Notes: generated by a model from the sequence alone, not told the origin. Numbered from the stretch's first letter, positions 37,429-46,679 are shown. The stretch: 64,000 bases of DNA from Aquimixticola soesokkakensis (GCF_900172375.1 NZ_FWFS01000007.1:180397-244396); one strand, 5' to 3'. Made by a program: numbers and translations.

Positions 37429-39222
37429 ATGACAAGCGAGCAAAAAGTCTCGGACCGTGAGATCGACGTGATGAGCGCGAACCTTGCGAAACTTGAGGCC
37501 CTGCAAGAGCGCATGGCAAAAGCTTTGGCCAAACGCAAACCGATCCGCACGGACCTGCAGGGACCGGGGCAGGATCTGTTCCTGAAAGCCGCCGCTGCGT
37601 GGATGTCGGAAACGATGAACAATCCCACGCGGATGGTTGAGCATCAGGTCGGCTGGTGGGGCAAGACCCTGTCGCATTATGCAGAGGCGCAAAAGCGTCT
37701 TGCGCGCGGCGATATGACCCCGCCCCCTGACGAGACGCCCACGGACCGGCGGTTCTCGAATCCCTTGTGGGAGACCCATCCTTTCTTCAACTTCATCAAG
37801 CAACAGTACATGATGAACTCTGAAGCGATGGTGAATGTCGTCGCCGATACCGAGGCAATGGACGAAAAAGATCGCAAACGTCTGGATTATTTCACCCGCC
37901 AGATCGTCGATATGATGGCCCCCACCAATTTTCTGGCCACCAACCCCGATGCGTTGGAACAGGCCTTGAAAACCGAGGGCCAAAGCCTTGTGGACGGGTT
38001 GGAAAACTTTGTCCGCGACCTTGAGGCCAATGATGGCGAGGTCGTGGTGTCGCTCGCCGACAAAAGCGCGTTTACGGTGGGTGAAAACCTTGCCACCACC
38101 CAAGGGTCCGTTGTCTATCGCAACGCCTATTTCGAGCTGATCCAATACGCTCCGACCACGCCAAAAGTGCATCGCACCCCGATGCTGATTTTTCCGCCCT
38201 GGATCAACAAATACTACATTCTGGACATGACCGAGCGCAATTCTCTGGTCAAATGGGTGGTCGATCAGGGCTACACGCTGTTCGTTGTGAGCTGGATCAA
38301 CCCCGATGCCAGCTTTAAGGATGTGACGCTCGAGAACTACGTCGAACACGGGTTTCTGGAGGCCATCGATCAGGTCAAAACCATCACCGGCGAGCAAAAG
38401 ATCAACGTCACCGGCTATTGCATCGCGGGCACGACCCTGTCGCTGACGCTCGCCCATCTCAAACGCATTGGCGATAAATCCGTCAAATCGGCGACATTTT
38501 TCACCACGCTCACGGATTTTTCGGACACGGGCGAAGTGGGCGTCTTTCTGGATGAGGATTTTCTGGGGGGGCTGGAAGCGGAAGCCGCGCAGAATGGCGT
38601 GATGAAAAGCCTGTTCATGTCGCGAACCTTTTCCTACCTGCGCTCGCGCGACCTGATCTACACGCCTGCAATCCGCACCTACATGATGGGGGAGGCGCCG
38701 CCGGCCTTTGATCTGCTGTACTGGAATTCCGACGGCACGAACCTGCCCGGAAAGCTGGCGGTGGAATATTTGCGCGGCCTGTGCCAGCGCAATGAATTCG
38801 TGACCTCGGGCTATCGGCTGTTTGGCGCGCCGGTGAATATCAAGGATGTCGATGTGCCGCTCTGCGCGGTGGCATGCGAAACCGACCATATCGCGACGTG
38901 GCGCGCCTCTTATAGTGGTGTGCGCAAGATGGGCTCCAAGAACAAGACCTTCATTCTCAGCCAGTCGGGCCATATCGCGGGCATCATCAATCCGCCCAGC
39001 AAGAAGAAATACGGGCATTACACCAATCCCGACCTCACGCTTGCCTCCGAGGACTGGCGCGCGGGCGCCGATTTCAACGAAGGCTCCTGGTGGCCGCGCT
39101 GGGAAAGCTGGCTGGCGGCAAAGTCGGGCGCGATGGTCAAGGCGCGCACGCCCGGCGATTCGACCCATCCGGTGATTTGCGCCGCCCCCGGGACTTACGT
39201 AACGGCAAATCCCAAGCTATGA
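37429..39222 (+). CDS. phaC: Poly(3-hydroxyalkanoate) synthase, class I
   Basis: This 597-residue enzyme polymerises hydroxyacyl-CoA into PHA. The lipase-like box is GYCIAGT, with catalytic Cys331. Using the class I pattern, the acid is Asp486 (in ACETDHIATW) and the base His515 (LSQSGHIAGIINP). An N-terminal region of about 190 residues with GWWGKTLSHYAEAQ is typical of class I. Length is slightly above the usual 560-590. The GAGGGGGGA ribosome site precedes the start. It heads the phaC-phaP-phaR series. Confidence 0.98.
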   Translation: MTSEQKVSDREIDVMSANLAKLEALQERMAKALAKRKPIRTDLQGPGQDLFLKAAAAWMSETMNNPTRMVEHQVGWWGKTLSHYAEAQKRLARGDMTPPPDETPTDRRFSNPLWETHPFFNFIKQQYMMNSEAMVNVVADTEAMDEKDRKRLDYFTRQIVDMMAPTNFLATNPDALEQALKTEGQSLVDGLENFVRDLEANDGEVVVSLADKSAFTVGENLATTQGSVVYRNAYFELIQYAPTTPKVHRTPMLIFPPWINKYYILDMTERNSLVKWVVDQGYTLFVVSWINPDASFKDVTLENYVEHGFLEAIDQVKTITGEQKINVTGYCIAGTTLSLTLAHLKRIGDKSVKSATFFTTLTDFSDTGEVGVFLDEDFLGGLEAEAAQNGVMKSLFMSRTFSYLRSRDLIYTPAIRTYMMGEAPPAFDLLYWNSDGTNLPGKLAVEYLRGLCQRNEFVTSGYRLFGAPVNIKDVDVPLCAVACETDHIATWRASYSGVRKMGSKNKTFILSQSGHIAGIINPPSKKKYGHYTNPDLTLASEDWRAGADFNEGSWWPRWESWLAAKSGAMVKARTPGDSTHPVICAAPGTYVTANPKL

Positions 39223-39290
39223 GGGAAAGTTTTTTCTCCCTGTAGTTGATTGATTTTGCCAGCATTCTTGTCTTTGTAACAGATTTGTTG

Positions 39291-39301
39291 CTGCACTGCA
39301 G
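39291..39301. promoter_or_regulatory. PhaR-type palindrome 1 before phaP
   Basis: CTGCACTGCAG is a perfect CTGC-N3-GCAG palindrome, the motif described for the PHA regulator PhaR in Rhodobacter and Paracoccus. It is 145 bp upstream of the phaP start, next to a second copy. Confidence 0.75.
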
Positions 39302-39319
39302 CATTTCCCTCTTGATTTG

Positions 39320-39330
39320 CTGCAGTGCAG
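39320..39330. promoter_or_regulatory. PhaR-type palindrome 2 before phaP
   Basis: CTGCAGTGCAG is again CTGC-N3-GCAG, starting 29 bp after the first copy, so the two sites could be bound together by PhaR on nearly the same face of the helix (about 2.8 turns). It probably overlaps the phaP promoter. Confidence 0.75.
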
Positions 39331-39445
39331 AAAGCATATTCATCTCAAGCGCAGAGAGAGTGGCCGGATGGATCACTCCTCGGGGCAGAGCCCGACTGCG
39401 ACAGGGGTGGAGTGTTCCACCTGCTTCAACGATCGGAGATGTATC

Positions 39446-39895
39446 GTGGCGACTACTGAAGACTTCACCAAGATGATGAAAGACATGATGGGCGCATTTC
39501 CCGTGGACATGAGCGCCATGCAGGACGGCTTCAAAACCCAAGCCGCTTTCGGCGAGAAATTGTCCAAAGTTGCGCTGGGCGCGGCTGAGAAATCCACCGA
39601 GATTTCCACCAAATGGACCAAAGAAACGCTGGCCAAACTTTCGGACCTCTCCTCCGTGAAAGACGAGCCCGCAGACTACTCCAAAGCGATGACCGATTTT
39701 GCCTCCGCGCAGGCCGAAGTCGCATCCGAGCACATGGCTGCTTTCGCTGAAGTTGCGAAAAAAGTTCAGATGGAAACCATGGAACTCGTCATGGCTGCTG
39801 GCAAGGACATGTCCGAAGACATGACGGCCGCAACCAAAAAAGCGACGTCCGACATGACCGCTGCGACCAAAAAAGCGACCGCAGCTGCGAAATAA
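39446..39895 (+). CDS. phaP: Phasin (PHA granule coat protein)
   Basis: This 149-residue helical, Ala/Lys/Met-rich protein coats PHA granules. It starts with GTG (MATTEDFTKMMKDMMGAFPVD) after a GGAG site, and has amphipathic helices such as AAFAEVAKKVQMETMELVMAAG. The C-terminal end contains two copies of an AATKKAT element (TAATKKATSDMTAATKKATAAAK), a Lys/Ala repeat like the PhaF tails that bind DNA or granules. Two PhaR palindromes lie upstream, and a strong terminator lies downstream. The GTG start, rather than an upstream ATG, gives a family-like N terminus. Confidence 0.93.
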   Translation: MATTEDFTKMMKDMMGAFPVDMSAMQDGFKTQAAFGEKLSKVALGAAEKSTEISTKWTKETLAKLSDLSSVKDEPADYSKAMTDFASAQAEVASEHMAAFAEVAKKVQMETMELVMAAGKDMSEDMTAATKKATSDMTAATKKATAAAK

Positions 39896-39949
39896 GTTCG
39901 AGGAATTTTAGCGCGCCGCTTCCTCCTCCCTGACGGCGCACTCCTCTGG

Positions 39950-39975
39950 CGGGCACTTCGGTGCCCGTCTTTTTG
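39950..39975 (+). terminator. Rho-independent terminator after phaP
   Basis: GGGCAC pairs with GTGCCC around a TTCG tetraloop (with flanking C and G), followed by TCTTTTTG. It separates phaP from phaR, so abundant phasin message can end before the regulator gene. Confidence 0.9.
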
Positions 39976-40159
39976 TTTCCAGGCGCCAATGCACACCCGG
40001 TTTTCACCCAGCTCGCACCCCCGCCCGCACCCCCGCCCGCGCGCACTCTCGGCCCGCGCGCGTCTTGGCGCGGATGCCGCACCTGCAAATTACCTTTGCA
40101 TTTCAAACCGTCTCGCATAGGCTTTTTGCAAAGGCAGATACAAAAGGGGAGGATAAAAG

Positions 40160-40738
40160 ATGGCCGACACAAATGCGCCGCTTCTGATAAAACGCTACGC
40201 CTCGCGCAGGCTCTACAACACAGAGACATCCGATTACGTCACGCTTGAGGATATCTCGCGCTTTATCCGTGCGGGGCGCGAAGTGCAGATCGTGGACCTC
40301 AAGTCCGGCGATGACCTCACGCGCCAGTACCTTTTGCAGATCATTGCCGAGAACGAGAGCAAGGGCGAAAGCGTGCTGCCACTGGGCGTGCTGACCGACC
40401 TTGTGCGCAGCTACACCACCGAGGTGCAGTCTGTGGTGCCGCAGTTTTTGGCAATGTCCTTTGATATGCTGCGGGACGGGCAGGCCAAGATGATGGAAAA
40501 TCTGGGGAAAAACCCGATGCCTGCCATGCCGACCCTTGCCGGCCTGCCCACCATGCCGGGGCTTGAGGCGATGCAGGCCCAACAAGAAGCCTTCCTCAAA
40601 GCGATGACCTCGGGCCTTCCTGCCATGGGGAAAAACTGGTCCGGCCCGGCCTCCGATGCGGATGAAAGCCCCGAGGATCTCGCGACGATCAAGAAACAGC
40701 TCGCTGAATTGCAGGCCAAGCTGTCCAAACTCAGCTAA
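40160..40738 (+). CDS. phaR: Polyhydroxyalkanoate synthesis repressor
   Basis: This 192-residue regulator has the PHB_acc_N DNA-binding domain (IKRYASRRLYNTETSDYVTLEDISRFIRAGREVQIVD) and then the PHA-accumulation domain (DDLTRQYLLQIIAENESKG), followed by a Met/Gly/Pro-rich linker (MPAMPTLAGLPTMPG) and a C-terminal coiled coil (TIKKQLAELQAKLSKL). PhaR binds PHA granules and releases its operators when PHA accumulates. Upstream (39975-40160) is Pro/Arg-rich high-GC spacer with a GAGGA site before the ATG. Confidence 0.96.
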   Translation: MADTNAPLLIKRYASRRLYNTETSDYVTLEDISRFIRAGREVQIVDLKSGDDLTRQYLLQIIAENESKGESVLPLGVLTDLVRSYTTEVQSVVPQFLAMSFDMLRDGQAKMMENLGKNPMPAMPTLAGLPTMPGLEAMQAQQEAFLKAMTSGLPAMGKNWSGPASDADESPEDLATIKKQLAELQAKLSKLS

Positions 40739-40760
40739 GCCGTCCCAAAATGCGCCAAAA

Positions 40761-40785
40761 GGCCCGCCGATGTGTTTGGCGGGCC
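40761..40785. terminator. Bidirectional terminator between phaR and the flavin reductase gene
   Basis: GGCCCGCC pairs with GGCGGGCC around a 9-base loop in the 48-bp convergent gap. An A-run (CCAAAA) precedes it on the plus strand; T-runs are short. Confidence 0.7.
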
Positions 40786-40786
40786 G

Positions 40787-41389
40787 TCAGGTCGGGCGCT
40801 CCAGTTCGAACAGCTCGCGCACCACCGCATAGTCTTTGTAGCCGCAGCGCGCGAGGGGCTGGAAGGCGGTGATGTCAAAGCGCCCGTCGCGCAGGCAATC
40901 GTCGCGCATATGGACGCCGGTTACTTCCCCGAGCACCATGAAATTCGACGCGCCTTCCAGCGGGATGATCTGTCGCAGCACGCATTCCAGCGCCGCCGGC
41001 GCCCCCGCCACGCGCGCACAGTCGATGGTTTCACAAGCACGCTTGGCAATGCCCGCCTGCGCGAATTCATCGACCCCGGCGGCCAAAGGGGCGCTGGAGG
41101 CATTCATCGCCGCGCGCGCGCCGTATTCCACGATATTGACGCAAAACACCCCCGTCTCCCGGATCTGCGCAAGGCTGTCTTTGGTGTCGCCGCGATCCGC
41201 TTTGCGCGACAGCGAGGAAAACATCACCTGCGGCGGGGTATAGGCAATGGCGTTGAAAAACGAATAGGGGGCAAGGTTGTCGCGCCCTGCTGCATCGCGG
41301 GTCGAAATCCAGCCGATAGGGCGGGGCGACACGATGGCGTTGAAGGGATTATGCGCAAGGCCATGGCCGGTGGCGGGGGTGTAAAACAT
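40787..41389 (-). CDS. Flavin reductase-like protein (split-barrel FMN-binding)
   Basis: This 200-residue protein has the split-barrel flavin-binding fold. The signature NAIVSPRPIGWISTRDAAGRDNLAPYSFFNAIAYTPPQVMFS is typical of the flavin reductase domain of oxidoreductase partners. The C-terminal part has MVLGEVTGVHMRD. It could reduce FMN for a monooxygenase or act as an independent oxidoreductase. No partner gene is adjacent. Confidence 0.88.
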   Translation of the reverse strand: MFYTPATGHGLAHNPFNAIVSPRPIGWISTRDAAGRDNLAPYSFFNAIAYTPPQVMFSSLSRKADRGDTKDSLAQIRETGVFCVNIVEYGARAAMNASSAPLAAGVDEFAQAGIAKRACETIDCARVAGAPAALECVLRQIIPLEGASNFMVLGEVTGVHMRDDCLRDGRFDITAFQPLARCGYKDYAVVRELFELERPT

Positions 41390-41483
41390 TGGGACCTTTC
41401 GGGTTCGCGGCTGCGTTGCCCCTATTCTAGCGCCGTGCTAGGCCATTGACGAGACTGGACGCCGCAACGCATGGGGGCAGGGT

Positions 41484-41975
41484 TTGTACCGCATCACGAC
41501 CGAGACAGCAGCAGATTTATGGGAGGTCGAAGCCCTCTATGATACCTGCTTTGCCCCCGGACGCGAGCTTCTGTCGTCCTATCGGCTGCGCGACGATGTG
41601 CCCAAAATTGCCGAGCTGAGCCTGCTGGCGCGCGACGAGGGCAATGTGCTGGCGGGCGCAATTCGCTATTGGCCGGTGCGCGTTGCCTCAACGCGGGTTC
41701 TGCTGCTCGGGCCGGTGGCCGTGCACCCCACACGTCAGGGCGAAGGGCTTGCCGCGCTGCTGATCCAGGACAGTCTGGAACGCGCGGCCGCGCTCGGTTG
41801 GCAAAGGGTGTTGCTGGTGGGCGATGCGCCCTACTACCAGCGTTTCGGATTCAGCAAACGCGAGGGCGTGATCATGCCGCCCCCCACCAACCCCGACCGG
41901 GTGTTGGGCCTGTCACTGGGCGAGGAGGCATGGGCGGGGGTCACGGGCGATGTGACGCGCGACATCGACCCCTGA
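41484..41975 (+). CDS. GNAT family N-acetyltransferase
   Basis: This 163-residue protein shows the GNAT acetyl-CoA motif A: LLLGPVAVHPTRQGEGLAALLIQDSLERAAALGW (Q/RxxGxG/A as RQGEGLA), followed by VLLVGDAPYYQRFGFSK, the C-terminal motif B 'YY..FGF'. The start is TTG (MYRITTETAADLWEVEALYD) with GGGGGCAGGG upstream. The substrate is unknown. The order and the late DAPYYQRFGF element are those of YhbS-like (putative acetyl-CoA) acetyltransferases. Confidence 0.85.
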   Translation: MYRITTETAADLWEVEALYDTCFAPGRELLSSYRLRDDVPKIAELSLLARDEGNVLAGAIRYWPVRVASTRVLLLGPVAVHPTRQGEGLAALLIQDSLERAAALGWQRVLLVGDAPYYQRFGFSKREGVIMPPPTNPDRVLGLSLGEEAWAGVTGDVTRDIDP

Positions 41976-42044
41976 GGGCTTGAGTTCACCGCGCAGCGCC
42001 CCCAGATAAGGCAAGAGTTGCGGTGGAGAGGCGAGGGCAGAGAC

Positions 42045-42863
42045 GTGGCCAGAGGCGATGACAAGGCAGCGGGAAAATCGACGCGAAAAACCGTGGGTGC
42101 GCTGACGGCGGATGACGGTCATATCGTGCTGCAAGCGCCCACCGCGGCCGCGATCACCGATCTTGCCAAACGCTATCGGCGCGCGTCCAACCCGGTGATC
42201 AAATTGATGAACGCGGCGGGCGGCTCGGCCGAAACATTGACCGCCGGCCTGCCCAAAGCCCTGCGTCACGGCATCGAGGATGCCACGATGCGCGCCCTCA
42301 ACATCAGCTTTGCGGGCGCGTCGCGGTCGCGCCGTGCGGGGGTCAAGGGCAACACCGCGATCAGTCGCGCCGTTAGCGTCGGCTTGGGCGCGGTGGGCGG
42401 CGCAGGGGGGGTGCCATCGGCGCTGGCCGAATTGCCCGTGACGACCACCGTTTTGCTGCATGCGATCCAATCTGTGGCCGAAGACTATGGTTTTGACACC
42501 ACGCGCGACGACATCCGCAAAGCCTGCCTGACGGTTTTTGCCGCGGCCGGCCCGATGGAGGAGGATGATGGTGCCGACCTTGGGTTCGTGATGGCGCGCG
42601 CGACCCTGACGGGGGCAACGATCCATGCTCTGATCGCCAAAATCGCGCCGCGTCTGGCGTTGGTTTTGGGGCAGAAACTTGCTGCACAAACCGTTCCGGT
42701 GATCGGGGCGGTGACAGGGGCCGCGACGAATTACGCCTTCACGGCCTATTATCAGGACATGGCGCATGTGACCTTTGGACTGATGCGCATGGCCGAAGAC
42801 AGCGATCTGGGCTTTGATGCGCTCAAAGCGCAGCTGCGCGCCGAGGTCAAACGCCTGTCCTAG
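42045..42863 (+). CDS. EcsC family protein
   Basis: This 272-residue protein shows EcsC features: a helical segment ITDLAKRYRRASNPVIKLMNAAGGS, then GLGAVGGAGGVPSALAELPVTTTVLLHAIQSVAEDYG, and later TGAATNYAFTAYYQDMAHVTF. EcsC is the non-transporter partner in the Bacillus ecs operon; here it stands alone. It has hydrophobic stretches but no clear signal peptide. I chose the GTG at 42045 because GAGG lies upstream; a TTG start 9 codons earlier is possible. Confidence 0.82.
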   Translation: MARGDDKAAGKSTRKTVGALTADDGHIVLQAPTAAAITDLAKRYRRASNPVIKLMNAAGGSAETLTAGLPKALRHGIEDATMRALNISFAGASRSRRAGVKGNTAISRAVSVGLGAVGGAGGVPSALAELPVTTTVLLHAIQSVAEDYGFDTTRDDIRKACLTVFAAAGPMEEDDGADLGFVMARATLTGATIHALIAKIAPRLALVLGQKLAAQTVPVIGAVTGAATNYAFTAYYQDMAHVTFGLMRMAEDSDLGFDALKAQLRAEVKRLS

Positions 42864-42912
42864 CTCGCCTGTCCCGGCTTTGCTGTCCTGATGTACCTGC
42901 CCGCAGCGCCCA

Positions 42913-42953
42913 GTCGCGTCAAACCGGTCGCGTCAAACCGGTCGCCTCAATCG
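42913..42953. repeat. 14-bp tandem repeat after the EcsC gene
   Basis: GTCGCGTCAAACCG occurs twice perfectly at 42913 and 42927, followed by a changed third copy (GTCGCCTCAATCG at 42941). It lies in the convergent gap between EcsC and ptsP. No terminator hairpin is obvious. Confidence 0.75.
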
Positions 42954-42977
42954 ATCGGGGCCTGTCGTGTACAGGCC

Positions 42978-45242
42978 TCAGGTTTCGATTTCCGCAAGAT
43001 ACGCCAGCACCGAGCTGCGCACGGATTGATCGCCGCGCTCGGAGGAGGCGTCGATCACACGGCGCAATTCACCCAAATCCACCCGCCGGATCAGATGTTT
43101 CACCGGACCGATCGAGGCGGGGCGCATCGACAGCGTGTCCAGCCCCATGGCCGCAAGGCAGATGGCCTCGACGGGGCGGCCCGCATCCTCGCCGCAGAAA
43201 CTGACCGGCGTGCCGAATTTTTTGCAGCGCTCGGCAATCATCCCGATGAAGGTCAAAAAGGACACGTTGAGGGTGTCATAGCGGCGGCGCACCCGTTCGT
43301 TTTCGCGGTCGGCGGCGAAAAAGAACTGTTTGAGGTCATTGCCCCCGATGGAGATGAAATCCGCCATTTCGAAAAACGCGTCCGGCGCAAAGGCCAGCGA
43401 CGGGGTTTCCAGCATCGCGCCAATGTTGATTTTGTCGTAGTCGGGCACGGGGTTTCCCAGGCGCCGCTCGCCCTCGATCATATGGATCAAATGCTGACGG
43501 GCTTCGCGAAACTCGTCGAATTGTGCCACGAAGGGGAACATGATCGACAGGGGGCGACCGCGTGCAGCGCGCACCAGCGCCTGAAGCTGCATCCGCATGA
43601 CGCCCTTTTTGTCCAGCCCCACACGGATTGCGCGCCAGCCCATGGCGGGGTTGGGTTCGTCCTGTGGCTTCATGTAGGGCAGGACCTTGTCCGACCCGAT
43701 GTCGAGCGTGCGAAAGGCAACACGCTTGTCGCCCGCAGAATCCATCACCAGCCCGTAGAGCCGCGCAAGCTCGGCGCGCCGTGGCACCTTGTTGCGGATC
43801 AGGAATTGCAATTCGGTGCGAAACAGCCCCACACCCTCGGCACCCGACCCTTCGAGCGAGGGCAGGTCGGCCATCAAGCCGGCATTCATCTGCAGCGAAA
43901 TCTGGCGGCCTTTGAGGTCGCTGGCCGGTTTGTCGCGCAGGTCGGCATAGCGCATTTGCGCCTCGGCCTGCATGGCGATCTTGTCGCGAAAGGCAGAGGC
44001 AACGGTCTCTTCTGGACGCAGATGCACCACACCCTGTTCGCCATCGACCAGAATCGCATCGCCGTTGAGCGCCTGCGTGGTGATGCCACGCGCATGGATG
44101 ACCAGCGGAATCGCCAAAGCCCGCGCCACCACGGCGGCGTGGCTGCCGACCGACCCCTGCTCAAGCACGATGCCCTTCAGCTTGCGCCCGTATTCCAGCA
44201 ATTCGCCCGGACCGATGTTGCGGGCAATCAGCACGGGGTTTTCGGGCATTTCCGCGCCGGTTTCCGAGCCTTGGCCCGTGAGAATGCGCAGCAACCGGTT
44301 GGACAGGTCATCCAGATCGTGCAGGCGTTCGCGCAGGTAGGGATCGGGGGCCGTGGCCAGACGCAGCCGCGCGTTGGACTGTTCCTTTTCGACAGCGGCT
44401 TCGGCCGAGAGCCCCAGCTCGATGTCTTCCTCCATGCGTTTGGCCCAACTTTTGGAGTTGGCAAACATCCGGTAGGCTTCCATCACCTCGCGCTGGTCCT
44501 TATCGGCGGTTTTATCCCCCGATTGTGCCGCCGCGAGCATGTCATCGACCGACAGGCGCAGCGCCGCAACCCCCGCTTGCAGCCGCTCCAGTTCGACAGC
44601 CGGATCGTCGGCGACGGGATTCGTGACCACCACGCGCGGCTCGTGCAAAAAGACGTTGCCTTCCGCGACGCCCTCTTGCCCCTGGGTGCCGCGAAACAGG
44701 ATCGGTTGCTGGTGCAGCGCCTTCAACGCCGCGCCGTCCCCGACAAATGCCCCCAGTTCGGTCATCTCCGCCAGCACCATCGCCACCACTTCGAGGGCAT
44801 AGACCTCGTCGTTGGTATATTTGCGGGCGGTTTTGGATTGCACGACCAACACGCCCAGCGTTTCGCCCAAGCGCTGGATCGGAATGCCCAGAAAGCTGGA
44901 ATAGATTTCCTCGCCCGTTTCGGGCATGTAGCGAAATCCGCGCTCCGAGGGCGCATCGGCGGAATTGACGGGGGTCGCGGTGCGCGCCACGCGGCCCACA
45001 AGCCCTTCACCGATCCGCATCCGCGTCTCGTGAACCGCCTCGGGCTTGAGCCCCTCTGTTGCACAAAGCTCAAGCGTGTCGGAGTCGCGAAACAGATAGA
45101 TAGAGCACACTTCCGTGCGCATCGAATCCGCAATCAAATGCGTGATCCGGTCCAGTCGGGTCTGCCCCGCACTATCTTCCGCGAGCGTGTCGCGCAAACG
45201 GCCAAGCAGTTTGCGACTTTCGCTTTCTTTCGGTTCAGCCAT
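42978..45242 (-). CDS. ptsP: Nitrogen-PTS enzyme I (PEP phosphotransferase with GAF domain)
   Basis: This 754-residue protein starts with a GAF domain (about residues 20-160, with MRIGEGLVGRVARTATPVN), then the EI core: the phospho-His motif GSVGSHAAVVARALAIP, and the PEP-binding C-terminal TIM barrel (GLDTLSMRPASIGPVKH). It autophosphorylates from PEP and passes phosphate to NPr and EIIA-Ntr, coupling nitrogen and carbon state to regulators, including, in some bacteria, PHA metabolism. It is downstream of lysC (45-bp gap) on the same strand. A glutamine-sensing role of the GAF domain is known for related PtsP; not shown here. Confidence 0.96.
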   Translation of the reverse strand: MAEPKESESRKLLGRLRDTLAEDSAGQTRLDRITHLIADSMRTEVCSIYLFRDSDTLELCATEGLKPEAVHETRMRIGEGLVGRVARTATPVNSADAPSERGFRYMPETGEEIYSSFLGIPIQRLGETLGVLVVQSKTARKYTNDEVYALEVVAMVLAEMTELGAFVGDGAALKALHQQPILFRGTQGQEGVAEGNVFLHEPRVVVTNPVADDPAVELERLQAGVAALRLSVDDMLAAAQSGDKTADKDQREVMEAYRMFANSKSWAKRMEEDIELGLSAEAAVEKEQSNARLRLATAPDPYLRERLHDLDDLSNRLLRILTGQGSETGAEMPENPVLIARNIGPGELLEYGRKLKGIVLEQGSVGSHAAVVARALAIPLVIHARGITTQALNGDAILVDGEQGVVHLRPEETVASAFRDKIAMQAEAQMRYADLRDKPASDLKGRQISLQMNAGLMADLPSLEGSGAEGVGLFRTELQFLIRNKVPRRAELARLYGLVMDSAGDKRVAFRTLDIGSDKVLPYMKPQDEPNPAMGWRAIRVGLDKKGVMRMQLQALVRAARGRPLSIMFPFVAQFDEFREARQHLIHMIEGERRLGNPVPDYDKINIGAMLETPSLAFAPDAFFEMADFISIGGNDLKQFFFAADRENERVRRRYDTLNVSFLTFIGMIAERCKKFGTPVSFCGEDAGRPVEAICLAAMGLDTLSMRPASIGPVKHLIRRVDLGELRRVIDASSERGDQSVRSSVLAYLAEIET

Positions 45243-45287
45243 AATCCTGTCTCTGGGCGCTCCCCTCGCCCGCAGACCTATGAGGCC

Positions 45288-46523
45288 TCAGGCTTTTTCA
45301 AGCTCGAAGGCATCATGCAGCGCCTGCACCGCAAGTTCCATGTATTTCCGATCAATCAGCACGGAAATCTTGATTTCCGACGTTGCGATAACCTTGATGT
45401 TGATCCCCTCGGAGGAGAGAACTTTGAACATTTTGGCCGCAACGCCCACCTGAGACCGCATCCCGATGCCCACGATGGACACTTTTGCGACCTCGACATC
45501 CGACAAAAGCTCGCTAAAGCCGATTTTGGCTGCGGCTTTGGCCTCCTGTAGCGCCGTGGTGGCGCGTTTGACCTGATCGACAGGGCAGGAGAAGGTCATA
45601 TCCGTCTCGCCCTCGTCGGAAATGTTCTGCACGATCATATCGACGTTGATGCCGGCGTCGGCCAGCGGACCAAAGATCGCCGCAGCGATACCGGGGGTAT
45701 CGGCCACGGAGACCAGCGTCATTTTGGCTTCTTCGCGCGATGCGGCCACGCCGCTGACAACTTTGCTTTCCACGATATCCTCCTCGGCACAGATCAGCGT
45801 GCCGGCATTGGGGTCATATTCCTCGAAGCTCGACAGCACCCGCAGCTTCACCTTGTAGCGCATCGCCAGTTCGACCGAACGGGTCTGCAGCACCTTGGCC
45901 CCGAGCGAGGCCAGTTCCAGCATTTCCTCAAAGCTGATCTTTTCCAGCTTTTTGGCTTTGGCGGTGATGCGCGGGTCGGTGGTGTAAACGCCATCCACAT
46001 CGGTGTAGATGTCGCAACGCTCGGCGTCGAAGGCCGCGGCAAAGGCGACGGCGGTCGTGTCCGAGCCGCCACGGCCCAGCGTGGTGATGCGGCCTTCGGG
46101 CGAAATGCCCTGGAAACCGGCGACCACGGCAACTTTCATGCCTTCTCCGAACTTCGACATGATGTTTTCGGAGGGGATTTCCTTGATGCGCGCGGCGCCA
46201 TGGGCCCCGTCGGTCATCAAAGGCACCTGCCAGCCCTGCCACGAGCGCGCGGGCACGTCCATCTCCTGCAGGGTCAAAGCCATGAGACCAGCGGTCACGT
46301 TTTCACCCGATGAGACGACAGCGTCATATTCGCGCGCGTCATACATCGGCGAGGTTTCCCCCACAAAGCCGACCAGCTTGTTGGTTTCGCCAGACATCGC
46401 CGAGACGATGACGATCACGTCATAGCCGTTGGCGACCTCGCGGCCCACACGCTTGGCGGCGCGTTTGATACGGTCGAGCGTGGCGACTGAAGTGCCGCCG
46501 AATTTCATCACGAGAACCGGCAT
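45288..46523 (-). CDS. lysC: Aspartate kinase
   Basis: This 411-residue enzyme phosphorylates aspartate in the lysine/threonine/methionine pathway. It begins MPVLVMKFGGTSVATLDRI (KFGGTS motif), has GRGGSDTTAVAFAAAFDAERCDIYTDVDGVYTTDPRI in the catalytic domain, and two ACT domains in the C-terminal ~150 residues (VSVADTPGIAAAIFGPLADAGINVDMI and VSIVGIGMRSQVGVAAKMFKVLSSEGINI) for feedback by lysine/threonine. Length is standard for the monofunctional enzyme. It lies upstream of ptsP. Confidence 0.97.
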   Translation of the reverse strand: MPVLVMKFGGTSVATLDRIKRAAKRVGREVANGYDVIVIVSAMSGETNKLVGFVGETSPMYDAREYDAVVSSGENVTAGLMALTLQEMDVPARSWQGWQVPLMTDGAHGAARIKEIPSENIMSKFGEGMKVAVVAGFQGISPEGRITTLGRGGSDTTAVAFAAAFDAERCDIYTDVDGVYTTDPRITAKAKKLEKISFEEMLELASLGAKVLQTRSVELAMRYKVKLRVLSSFEEYDPNAGTLICAEEDIVESKVVSGVAASREEAKMTLVSVADTPGIAAAIFGPLADAGINVDMIVQNISDEGETDMTFSCPVDQVKRATTALQEAKAAAKIGFSELLSDVEVAKVSIVGIGMRSQVGVAAKMFKVLSSEGINIKVIATSEIKISVLIDRKYMELAVQALHDAFELEKA

Positions 46524-46679
46524 TGCGGCCTTCCCCCTTGCACAATCGGGTGCTGATTAAGCGAGCGGCGCGCAAGACGCAAGAGCGCGCAGCGCCTGAC
46601 CGCCGCGCATGGCGGCAAAAGGGACCGCAAAACGGGTGGCAAATGCGCTGAAAAGACCCCTTTGCGGCGCGCGGGGGCG

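Noticed and set aside
42891..45551. Plus-strand open frame of nearly 900 codons over ptsP
   Set aside because: Antisense shadow of ptsP; composition is His/Arg/Gln-rich and without conserved motifs.
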